Both the position numbers and the translations under genes were made by a program. The notes below the pieces were generated by a model that saw nothing but the letters and a program-made list of their open reading frames with translations, did not search any database and had not been told where the DNA came from. From the NCBI GenBank assembly GCA_020722305.1, contig DYLB01000002.1, positions 15,077 to 42,761 of the forward strand: a stretch of DNA of 27,685 bases, in the 5' to 3' direction. Below are positions 17,101-22,797 of the stretch, in pieces; the stretch's first letter is position 1; each line of letters opens with the position of its first letter. This DNA is from Anaerolinea thermophila. GTDB lineage: Bacteria; Chloroflexota; Anaerolineae; Anaerolineales; Villigracilaceae.

Positions 17101-18062
17101 GTTGCCAGGCTGTTAAGTTGCGAGAAGATCGTTCTCTCGGGGAGTTCCAGGATGAGCGCGGCCTCGATGAAAGGCATCCAGTGGGCTTCGGCGATCACCT
17201 CGATCCCCTCTTCGTTTTTGTAATAGAGGGTTTCGGCGCGTTCGGTTGTACGCGAGTCCTCGTTGATCGGAAGGATCGCGCTCAAGGAAGTGTATTGTTC
17301 GTCCGAAGGCGAAAAATGCGACAGGACGTGCGTGTGAGGGTCAATCTGGACGAATTCGCCGCTATCAATGGCGAAGTAAGGTTTGGCCCCCTCATTGAAG
17401 TTCGCCATTTGCAACAGGATATTTTGGACAGGTTCCTCGCCGGTGATGCCGACCAGGTAGCCTTGTACCTGTCCATCCTGGTCGCTGAACGGGACCGCCG
17501 AGATCAGGAAGAATTGTTCTTCGAGGCCGGGGATGAAACCAATGGAACCAAAGGAATGCGCGCCTTCGTGGAACTTCTTGAAATACGGTGATGCCGCGAC
17601 ACTCAGGTTTTCCCAGGCGGGCTGGGACGCCACTCGTATGGTCCCATCGAGGTTGACCAGCAGGAAATGGGCGAAGTAGGTGGGGCCGCCGGCGCGGTTG
17701 AATTTCTCGATGACGGCGATCGTGCTGGCGCGGGCCTCCTCGAAACCTTCCCCGTCCGGTTGGACCGCCTGCGAAGCCGGGATGTAGAACTCGGGCCGCC
17801 TGCTGATCGAAGTCAGGCGGATCTGCTTGGCCTTGAAAATATCTCCGAAATCCTCGACGCTCCCCTGGACGACTCCGTTCAGTTGAGTGGACATCTGTGT
17901 TCTGAGCAGGTTGCTGGCCCGAAAATACGCCGTCGCCCCCATGATGGACGCTGGTCCCAGCGTAAAAACAAAGAGAACCAGGATCATCGTTCGTGCCAGG
18001 CGCCCTCGGAACTGTGAGTTTTTTGGGGGTGTCGGGGTATTCGTTTGTGCTGAGGCCGTCAT
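14169..18062 (-). CDS. Cache-HAMP sensor with five GAF domains, no output domain (1297 aa)
   Basis: The largest sensor of the string and the first after the two receivers. Helix 24-46, a periplasmic Cache-type region (47-315), helix 318-341 and HAMP (342-395) are followed by five GAF-type domains. GAF1 is about 412-568 (YFHTGIFLLDR). GAF2 is 575-735 and divergent. GAF3 is 745-903 and also divergent (SWLGAPLLIGNEAVGAI). GAF4 is 912-1074 (FYHAGVFLAD, NPLLPETRSE). GAF5 is 1082-1236 (GITGWVAAH, KSELAIPL). It lacks the half-GAF stretch of its paralogues but ends in the same type of tail (1237-1285; RERLLFEVTSKIRRSTD). No H-box, ATPase, GGDEF or phosphatase motif is visible. The gap to the upstream receiver gene is 15 nt. 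Confidence 0.88.
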   Translation of the reverse strand: MTASAQTNTPTPPKNSQFRGRLARTMILVLFVFTLGPASIMGATAYFRASNLLRTQMSTQLNGVVQGSVEDFGDIFKAKQIRLTSISRRPEFYIPASQAVQPDGEGFEEARASTIAVIEKFNRAGGPTYFAHFLLVNLDGTIRVASQPAWENLSVAASPYFKKFHEGAHSFGSIGFIPGLEEQFFLISAVPFSDQDGQVQGYLVGITGEEPVQNILLQMANFNEGAKPYFAIDSGEFVQIDPHTHVLSHFSPSDEQYTSLSAILPINEDSRTTERAETLYYKNEEGIEVIAEAHWMPFIEAALILELPERTIFSQLNSLATFTALLLGATLVAMGTVLYISINRFINPLLSLAETTRRFAEGDWSERSHITRKDEIGLLAHSFNLMADDLSDLYRTLESRVEERARQINTAAEVAQDITSTRNLDELLQKTVSLISERFTYFHTGIFLLDRSGRYAVLRAAEGPTAKEMIERRHRLAVGSPSVIGWVTANNQPRIVTENSEDPASYRNEFLPEARAEAGIPISIGDQVLGALNVQSRQAAAFDREALVTLKTLASQIAAAIQTINLADSVQVDLKELEVLYLASQQISEAKNQAEVVDRIGQALRQLSLITSVYLNQSGQLNLIHAYNPDEPGSEISPAMRQLPLSPDELAESLAMGPIITELGRKSAAPDALTRLPRQLGCKIAAFIPLSNGEKLYGLLMLGSTNPQRLSPIAIRPYLNLADTITSSLEKAIAEENLQRRIRELEAISRATQNISAVDTLENLYVVLHDEVRQSLGDFNFLIALYQKSTDMISVPYLYENGRVTSLEAFPLGEGLISILIRTLQPLMLVENTEKRAVALGAKIVGRPAKSWLGAPLLIGNEAVGAIVIQDTDHEFAFTDNDLRIITALATQAAGAINNVRLLDDSRRRNLQLETAAEIARDISSALDLDELLSRAIHLIRERFNFYHAGVFLADASNEYVVIREATGEAGAQMKRSGHKLGIGSKSIVGYVAGKGEPLVVNDTSRDATHYANPLLPETRSEAALPLKVGERIVGVLDVQSTQPFAFTEEALRTIQILSDQLAVAVVNSELFAETQEHLSQHRLLHHITTSAASGSTLDEALDSAVQGLQVTLGGDRVAILLVNREKDCLEVTASIGYSEEDTKNMMIPIGSGITGWVAAHRVTQRINNVLEDSRYIEVSSNTKSELAIPLMFRNELLGVLNIESELASAYDEHDEEMLGTLGGSLAAIIANARLLEQIRRQVERERLLFEVTSKIRRSTDMQTILQTTASELSKAVGARRTQIKIAPSKPENGNEE

Positions 18063-18077
18063 TCCTGAACCCTCACT

Positions 18078-18518
18078 TTAATTCATCTCCCATACCGGAT
18101 CCCCGTTCAAAATCCGGCGGATCTGGTCCGGGAAACGGTCTGGATTGAGCGGCTTGCCCAGGAAGCCGTCGAAACCCGAAGCGCGCGCCTTGTTCATTTG
18201 CTCGACGCTCGCTTCGGCTGTGACCGCGACGATGGGGGTGTTTTTCAAACGATCTGAAGCGCGGATCTTCTTGAGCGCGCCATACCCGTCTTCATAGGGA
18301 AGGCGGATGTCCATCAGGATCAGGTCGAGGCGGGGCAGGGTGTCGGCATATTCCACTACTTCGTACCCTGAAGTCTTCCACTCGCAATGGATACCGAGGT
18401 ATCCCAACATGCGGGCAATCAAGACAAAGTTCGAGACGTTGTCTTCGACGACCAGCACGGTGGCGTCTTTGGGAATGATTGTCTTCCGGGTGTTTTCGCT
18501 TTCGATTTTTTCGCTCAT
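18078..18518 (-). CDS. Stand-alone response regulator receiver protein (146 aa)
   Basis: Single-domain REC protein in the CheY/DivK style, expected to be cytosolic. A charged N-terminal extension of about 18 residues precedes the domain. The acidic pair is E25-D26 (VLVVEDN), the phosphoacceptor is D70 (LILMDIRLP), the switch Thr is T100 (IVAVTAE) and the conserved Lys is K122 (GKPLN). All key residues are present, so phosphorylation by a histidine kinase is expected. No DNA-binding or enzymatic output follows. It lies 12 nt after the other receiver gene and 15 nt before the five-GAF sensor. Its partner kinase is not in the window. Confidence 0.93.
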   Translation of the reverse strand: MSEKIESENTRKTIIPKDATVLVVEDNVSNFVLIARMLGYLGIHCEWKTSGYEVVEYADTLPRLDLILMDIRLPYEDGYGALKKIRASDRLKNTPIVAVTAEASVEQMNKARASGFDGFLGKPLNPDRFPDQIRRILNGDPVWEMN

Positions 18519-18530
18519 GGTTGGCTTGTC

Positions 18531-18920
18531 TTATTTTTTAATAAAGCGTTCGATCTGTTGAGTTAAAAGGTCAATATCAATCGGCTTTTGGATGTAACCA
18601 TCGCAACCGGCTTCCAGCGATTTTTCCCGATCCCCGCGCATCACATTGGCGGTCACGGCGATGATGGGTACTTTCTTCAGGTGTTCGAATTCTTTGAGCC
18701 GGGCAGCCAGGGTGTAGCCGTCCATTTCGGGCATGTTGATATCCATCAAGATCAGGTCCAGCTTGAGATTTCCACTTACAATTGCCAGGGCCTCACTGGC
18801 GCTGGGCGCTTCCACGACTTCATAGCCATCGGCCATCAGTACCCGGCGGAGCAAGGTTCGGTTGTTAGTATCGTCTTCGACGTAAAGGATCGTTCCTCTT
18901 TGGGTTTCTTTCGCGAGCAT
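18531..18920 (-). CDS. Stand-alone response regulator receiver protein (129 aa), first gene of the string
   Basis: Single-domain REC protein with a complete active site: E15, D16 and D17 (ILYVEDD), phosphoacceptor D60 (LILMDINMP), T90 (IIAVTAN) and K112 (QKPID). It is DivK-like in layout, with no C-terminal output. The start is well supported: GGAGGT at 18930-18935 lies 9 nt before the ATG. It is the first gene of the minus-strand sensor string and is followed at 12 nt by a second receiver. The two receivers are clearly different in sequence, so this is not a recent tandem duplication. A shuttle role between kinases and sensors is possible but inferred. Confidence 0.94.
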   Translation of the reverse strand: MLAKETQRGTILYVEDDTNNRTLLRRVLMADGYEVVEAPSASEALAIVSGNLKLDLILMDINMPEMDGYTLAARLKEFEHLKKVPIIAVTANVMRGDREKSLEAGCDGYIQKPIDIDLLTQQIERFIKK

Positions 18921-18968
18921 GGGCAGGTGACCTCCGGGCTAATTGTACCCTTGACCTTAGCGTTTCGC

Positions 18969-18998
18969 ATGACATCTGCCTTACAAAAAACCTTTCAA
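18969..18998 (-). promoter_or_regulatory. Candidate promoter for the sensor gene string (weak)
   Basis: In the 124-nt gap between the first receiver gene and the tRNA terminator, TTGAAA (18993-18998) and TGTCAT (18969-18974) are 18 nt apart on the minus strand. Alternative -10-like boxes are TACAAT (18942-18947) and TATTAT (19001-19006), neither with a good -35. The terminator to the right makes a promoter somewhere in this gap likely, but the exact one is not settled. Confidence 0.25.
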
Positions 18999-19044
18999 AA
19001 ATAATAGGCGCAGCATCGAGAATAGATTTCCAAAACCTGCAACG

Positions 19045-19073
19045 AAAAAGCCCGGAGGTTTCTACCTCCGGGC
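19045..19073 (-). terminator. Intrinsic terminator of tRNA-Gly
   Basis: A perfect 10-bp GC-rich stem (19050-19059 with 19064-19073) with a 4-nt loop is followed on the minus strand by five U residues (19045-19049). It begins 6 nt after the 3' end of the tRNA. It should isolate the tRNA and genes to its right from the sensor string. Confidence 0.92.
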
Positions 19074-19078
19074 CTTAA

Positions 19079-19149
19079 GCGGGTGATGGGACTCGAACCC
19101 ACGAATACTTGCTTGGGAAGCAAGTGCCTTACCGCTTGGCGACACCCGC
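19079..19149 (-). tRNA. tRNA-Gly (anticodon CCC)
   Basis: The 71-nt sequence folds as a cloverleaf on the minus strand. The acceptor stem GCGGGTG/CACCCGC is perfect. The D stem is GCC/GGC. The anticodon stem CTTGC/GCAAG encloses the loop TTCCCAA, giving anticodon CCC, which reads GGG. The T arm has a TTCGAGT loop. The 3' CCA is not encoded. A near-consensus promoter lies directly upstream and a strong terminator directly downstream, so it is a single-tRNA transcription unit. Confidence 0.96.
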
Positions 19150-19163
19150 ATCAACGTGCTGGG

Positions 19164-19191
19164 ATTATACCAGCCCCAAAAAGCGTGTCAA
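19164..19191 (-). promoter_or_regulatory. Promoter of tRNA-Gly
   Basis: On the minus strand TTGACA (19186-19191) and TATAAT (19164-19169) are both exact consensus boxes, 16 nt apart. A TGG precedes the -10, an extended -10 feature. Transcription would start near 19157, about 8 nt before the tRNA. The -35 box lies only 2 nt beyond the stop codon of the polyprenyl synthase gene. Confidence 0.88.
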
Positions 19192-19193
19192 GG

Positions 19194-20204
19194 TCAGGCC
19201 GAGCGGGAGAGCAGCCGGTGAGCCAGGGCTGTCAGCGCGTCGCCCGCCTCCCCTTGCGGATTGGCCGCCCGCAGGCTGTTGAGAGCCATATCGGTCATTT
19301 GACGGGCGGCTTCATGGGCAAACTCGTAGGCGCTTTCGCTCGCTAATTGACGGGCAACCTGTTCCACCTCAGCGGGCGTGATCGGCCCCTCGGCCCAGCG
19401 CCGGGCGAACTCGCCCCTTTTGCTCAGCCCGGCCAGCACCGGCAGCGACTTCTTACCCTCCAGCAGGTCAGACGCGGCAGACTTTCCGGTAACGGCCTCG
19501 TCGCCCCAAATTCCGAGGATGTCGTCCTGCACCTGGAAGGCCAGGCCGAGGTAATGGCCAAATGAGCGGTAAGCCTCCTCGGTCGCCTCGTCCGCACCTC
19601 CCAACACTGCCCCGATCTGGCAACAGGCTGCCAGCAGGGCGGCCGTCTTCCCGGAGACCATCGGCCAGTAATCTTCCACCTCGAGATCGTCCCGCCTTTC
19701 ATACGACATATCCAGGAACTGGCCCCGGGTCAGGTCGAGGCAGGCAGCGTGCAGGATGCCTGCTGCCTTGACCACGATCTCCGCCGGGTAGGTCTGGCTC
19801 AAGTCCAGGATGGCCTGGTGAGACATCACGAACAGGGCATCGCCCACGTTGATCGCCATCGGCACCCCCCACTTACTCCAGACGGTGGGCCGGCCGCGCC
19901 GTTTCTCGGAATGATCCTGCACGTCGTCATGCACCAGCGAAAAATTGTGGACGAGTTCGACTGCGGCGGCGGCTGGCAGCGTAAATTGCCAATCGGACCC
20001 GCAAGCGGCTGCCGTTAAAAGCAGCATCAGCGGGCGGACGCGTTTCCCGGCGGCCTCCGGGCCTGCGCCTTCGCCCGTCCAACCCATGTGGTAGGTCAGC
20101 ATCTCATGGAACGGGCGGGTGTGCGGCTGGTCGAGCCGTGATACCTGTTTTTGCAGTTCGGCTTCAACGGCGGTGAGCAAGGTGAGGGTGAGATTATTTA
20201 TCAT
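19194..20204 (-). CDS. trans-Polyprenyl diphosphate synthase (geranylgeranyl type likely)
   Basis: Cytosolic enzyme that condenses isopentenyl diphosphate onto allylic diphosphates, feeding quinone, carotenoid or lipid isoprenoids. GKRVRP (53-58) is the IPP-binding region. The first Asp-rich motif is DDVQD (93-97) and the second is DDILG (227-231), preceded by FQVQ. K186-T187 and GKSAASDLLEGKK (240-252) are also typical. At 336 residues the length is normal. F88, five residues before the first Asp motif, is a feature linked to C20 products in some subfamilies, so geranylgeranyl diphosphate is the likely product, though this is inferred. No strong Shine-Dalgarno precedes the ATG. It lies 184 nt from the isomerase gene on the same strand, and the two steps are consecutive in isoprenoid synthesis. 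Confidence 0.93.
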   Translation of the reverse strand: MINNLTLTLLTAVEAELQKQVSRLDQPHTRPFHEMLTYHMGWTGEGAGPEAAGKRVRPLMLLLTAAACGSDWQFTLPAAAAVELVHNFSLVHDDVQDHSEKRRGRPTVWSKWGVPMAINVGDALFVMSHQAILDLSQTYPAEIVVKAAGILHAACLDLTRGQFLDMSYERRDDLEVEDYWPMVSGKTAALLAACCQIGAVLGGADEATEEAYRSFGHYLGLAFQVQDDILGIWGDEAVTGKSAASDLLEGKKSLPVLAGLSKRGEFARRWAEGPITPAEVEQVARQLASESAYEFAHEAARQMTDMALNSLRAANPQGEAGDALTALAHRLLSRSA

Positions 20205-20264
20205 GGGTAGCGAGGTTACGGGTTGAGAAACGAGGTGATTTCATCCAATAATGTCACAGCCTCA

Positions 20265-20270
20265 ATTATA
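20265..20270 (-). promoter_or_regulatory. Possible -10 box for the polyprenyl synthase gene
   Basis: TATAAT on the minus strand lies 60 nt upstream of the ATG at 20204. No good -35 is found at 16-18 nt; the nearest similar hexamer (TGGACA) is 21 nt away. The rest of the 20205-20388 gap shows no gene, clear hairpin or repeat. Confidence 0.3.
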
Positions 20271-20388
20271 CAGCCCTCCGGCTTCACCCGGTGTCCAGCT
20301 CACTTTTTGAAATTCAGTAAACCGCAGATTCAATATCACCCGATGGAGCGTTCTTTTGACTGCTTTGTCATCCTCAATTCGTCTGGTA

Positions 20389-21468
20389 TTACCGTTCTAT
20401 CTTCGCCAACCGATCCTTTAACTCCCCAATTCCCCTCGCCCCGCAGGCGAACATCGTCACCTCGATCTGGCGCTTCGTGAGTTTCATCATCTCGACGACT
20501 TTTTCGGTTGAGACCGCGGCAGCTTTGAGGAACTGTCCGGCCATGCCGCCCAATGACGCGCCGAGGGCGAGACACTTGGCGATGTCGAGGCCGTCCTTGA
20601 GGCCGCCGCTGGCGAAGACCGTCATGCCGGGCGCGGCCCGCTTCACGTTAAGGATGGAGTCGGCGGTGGGGATGCCCCAGCCGACGAAGGTGGCGGCCAG
20701 TTTTCGGGTGAACTCGTCGGGGGCGCGGTGCATTTCGACCTGGGACCAGCTCGTGCCGCCCGCCCCGGCCACGTCTATCGCGGCGACGCCGCACTCGGCG
20801 AGCAATTTAGCCGTGCGTTCCGAAATGCCCCAGCCAACTTCCTTGACGATCACCGGTACTTTTAGCTTCTTGCATATTCCTTCTATCTTATTCGCAAGCC
20901 CGGCAAAATCCGTGTCCCCGCCGGCCTGGACGGCTTCTTGCAGGGGGTTCAGGTGCAGGATCAGGGCGTCCGCCTGGATCATGTCTACGGCGCGGCGGCA
21001 ATGGTCGAGGCCGTAGCCGTAGTTGAGTTGGACCGCGCCCAGGTTGGCAAAGAGCAAAATATCCGGGGCGGCTTTACGGACGATGGCGAAGGTGGGGATC
21101 TGTTCGGGGTGTTCGAGGGCGGCCCGCTGGCTGCCGACTCCCATGGCCACGCCGACCTCCTGGGCGGCTTCGGCCAGGCGCTGATTGATCTCCCCGGCTT
21201 CCTCCGTCCCGCCGGTCATGGAACTTATCAGAATAGGCGCGGCCAATCGCACGCCGAACAGGCTGAGGGTCGTATCGATCCGCTCCAGGTCCAGTTCGGG
21301 TAACGCCTCGTGGACGAAGCGATAGTGCTCGAGGCCGGTCGTCGAAGCGGAGCGGACATCCTGCTCCAAATTGATCTTGATGTGGTCGGCTTTTCTCTGG
21401 TCAATCCGGGATTGAGTAGGAGGAGTGCTCTTTTCACTCGGATCGAAATCTCGCGCAACTTTTGGCAT
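20389..21468 (-). CDS. fni: Isopentenyl-diphosphate delta-isomerase, type 2 (FMN-dependent)
   Basis: Interconverts isopentenyl and dimethylallyl diphosphate using reduced FMN and Mg2+. Family motifs are clear: RKADH (25-29), SSMTGG (82-87), GSQRA (112-116), ANLG (141-144), HLNPLQE (172-178, which supplies substrate and metal ligands), VKEVGWG (208-214) and AGAGGTSW (234-241). The 359-residue length fits the family, with an N-terminal extension of about 15-20 residues before the conserved start. AGGA lies about 11 nt before the ATG. It is divergent from acpP, with 97 nt between the two starts. It is upstream of, and co-oriented with, the polyprenyl synthase, which uses both the substrate and the product of this enzyme. 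Confidence 0.95.
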   Translation of the reverse strand: MPKVARDFDPSEKSTPPTQSRIDQRKADHIKINLEQDVRSASTTGLEHYRFVHEALPELDLERIDTTLSLFGVRLAAPILISSMTGGTEEAGEINQRLAEAAQEVGVAMGVGSQRAALEHPEQIPTFAIVRKAAPDILLFANLGAVQLNYGYGLDHCRRAVDMIQADALILHLNPLQEAVQAGGDTDFAGLANKIEGICKKLKVPVIVKEVGWGISERTAKLLAECGVAAIDVAGAGGTSWSQVEMHRAPDEFTRKLAATFVGWGIPTADSILNVKRAAPGMTVFASGGLKDGLDIAKCLALGASLGGMAGQFLKAAAVSTEKVVEMMKLTKRQIEVTMFACGARGIGELKDRLAKIER

Positions 21469-21498
21469 GGGGTAGTGTTCCTGTCTTTGAAGTCTGGC

Positions 21499-21526
21499 TT
21501 GACACCTTCTTCGGAAGGGTTACAAT
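21499..21526 (+). promoter_or_regulatory. Promoter of acpP
   Basis: TTGACA (21499-21504) and TACAAT (21521-21526) are separated by 16 nt. They match the bacterial housekeeping consensus in 11 of 12 positions. The expected start is near 21533, leaving a leader of about 33 nt before the ATG at 21566, with AGGAGG at 21555-21560. Confidence 0.85.
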
Positions 21527-21565
21527 AGGCCAGTCCATAACTCAAAATCTATTCAGGAGGCTTGA

Positions 21566-21799
21566 ATGGCTGATACATTCAATGAAATCAAGGCAATTAT
21601 CGTGGAACTTCTTGGTGTGGAGGAGGGCAAGATTACGATGGAAGCCCGCTTCCGCGAGGACCTGGACGCCGACTCGCTTGACCTGGTCGAGCTGATCATG
21701 GCTTTCGAAGACAAGTTTGGGGCCGAGATCTCTGACGAGGATGCCCAGACGATCACGACTGTCGGCGAGGCCGTCAAGTACATTGATGAACACAGGTAA
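21566..21799 (+). CDS. acpP: Acyl carrier protein
   Basis: Small acidic carrier of acyl intermediates in fatty acid synthesis. The 77-residue protein has the phosphopantetheine attachment motif DADSLDLVEL, with S37 as the modified Ser. The helix II region (VELIMAFEDKFGAEI) and the C-terminal AVKYIDEH are typical. Length and charge fit the family. AGGAGG lies 5 nt before the ATG. It has its own strong promoter and terminator and no other fatty acid gene beside it in this window, so it forms a single-gene unit. Confidence 0.97.
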   Translation: MADTFNEIKAIIVELLGVEEGKITMEARFREDLDADSLDLVELIMAFEDKFGAEISDEDAQTITTVGEAVKYIDEHR

Positions 21800-21830
21800 G
21801 CCCTGAACGGCTTCAAAAGCGATTATACAT

Positions 21831-21863
21831 GCAGAGACGCCCGCGAGGGCGTCTCTGCGTTTT
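21831..21863 (+). terminator. Intrinsic terminator of acpP
   Basis: A perfect 12-bp stem (21831-21842 with 21847-21858) closes on a GCGA loop and is followed by GTTTT. An outer inverted repeat, CTTCAAAA (21811-21818) with TTTTGAAG (21860-21867), frames it. It lies between convergent acpP and sucD, so it may also stop readthrough from sucD, although the U-tract is good only in the plus direction. Confidence 0.87.
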
Positions 21864-21919
21864 GAAGTCAAGGCGTACCTGTTCAGCCCGTTTGGGGTCA
21901 GGGCGATATAACTATCGTT

Positions 21920-22783
21920 TTACTTTAACAGGGAGGGGATTTCTTCGGGGTGCTTGGCGACCCGCACGCCGGCGGCGGTCAGGGCCGCGATTTTATCGGA
22001 CGCCGTACCGGCCCCGCCCTCGATGATCGCCCCGGCGTGTCCCATGCGTTTGCCGGGAGGGGCGGTCTGCCCGGCGATGAAGGAAACGACCGGCTTGGTC
22101 ATCTTGTTGGCGATGAACTCGGCAGCCTTTTCCTCGTCGGTGCCGCCGATCTCGCCGATCATCACGACCTTTTCGGTCTGCGGATCGTGCTCGAACATTT
22201 GCAGCACGTCAATGAAATTGGTGCCGTTGACCGGGTCGCCGCCGATGCCGACGCAGGTGGAAGCGCCCATGCCGACGTTCTTCATGGCATACAGGACTTC
22301 ATAAGTCAGCGTGCCGGAACGGGAGACCACGCCGACGTTGCCGGGGATGGCGATATTGCCGGGGATGATGCCGACTTTGGCTTCGCCGGGCGTCAGCAGA
22401 CCGGGGCAGTTGGGTCCCACCAAACGGACTTTTTTCTGGTCGAGGTAGTTGCGCACCCGCATCATATCCTGGACGGGGATGCCTTCGGTGATGCAGACGA
22501 TGAGCGGGATGCCGGCATCGGCGGCCTCGAACATGGCGTCGGGGGCGAAGCGAGCCGGGACGAAGATAACTGCCGCGTTGGCCTCGGTCGCATCCACGGC
22601 GATCTTGACCGAGTCGAAGACCGGGACTTTGCCCTCCAGCACCCATTCGCCGCCCTTGCCGGGCGTCACGCCGGCGACGACGTTGGTGCCGTAAGCGACC
22701 ATCTGGGTGGTGTGGAAGAGGCCTTCATTGCCGGTAATGCCCTGCACCAGCAGGCGGGTATCTTTGTTGACTAAAATGCTCAT
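21920..22783 (-). CDS. sucD: Succinyl-CoA synthetase, alpha subunit
   Basis: Subunit of the TCA-cycle enzyme that links succinyl-CoA cleavage to nucleotide triphosphate formation. The CoA-binding motif GITGNEG (15-21), NCPG (125-128), GGDPVNGT (181-188) and the phospho-His motif GHAGAI with H249 are present. The 287-residue length is close to that of the E. coli protein. It starts 14 nt after the sucC stop, with AAGGAG about 6 nt before the ATG, as expected for a two-gene operon. Confidence 0.97.
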   Translation of the reverse strand: MSILVNKDTRLLVQGITGNEGLFHTTQMVAYGTNVVAGVTPGKGGEWVLEGKVPVFDSVKIAVDATEANAAVIFVPARFAPDAMFEAADAGIPLIVCITEGIPVQDMMRVRNYLDQKKVRLVGPNCPGLLTPGEAKVGIIPGNIAIPGNVGVVSRSGTLTYEVLYAMKNVGMGASTCVGIGGDPVNGTNFIDVLQMFEHDPQTEKVVMIGEIGGTDEEKAAEFIANKMTKPVVSFIAGQTAPPGKRMGHAGAIIEGGAGTASDKIAALTAAGVRVAKHPEEIPSLLK

Positions 22784-22797
22784 TTCAGGCTCCTTCC

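Noticed and set aside
1..18062. CRISPR-like or tandem repeat, suggested by recurring similar DNA motifs
   Set aside because: The recurring stretches are in-frame copies of conserved GAF codons in paralogous genes, spaced by kilobases.
21542..21871. Minus-strand frame of 109 codons over acpP
   Set aside because: It is antisense to a certain acyl carrier protein gene and runs through its terminator.
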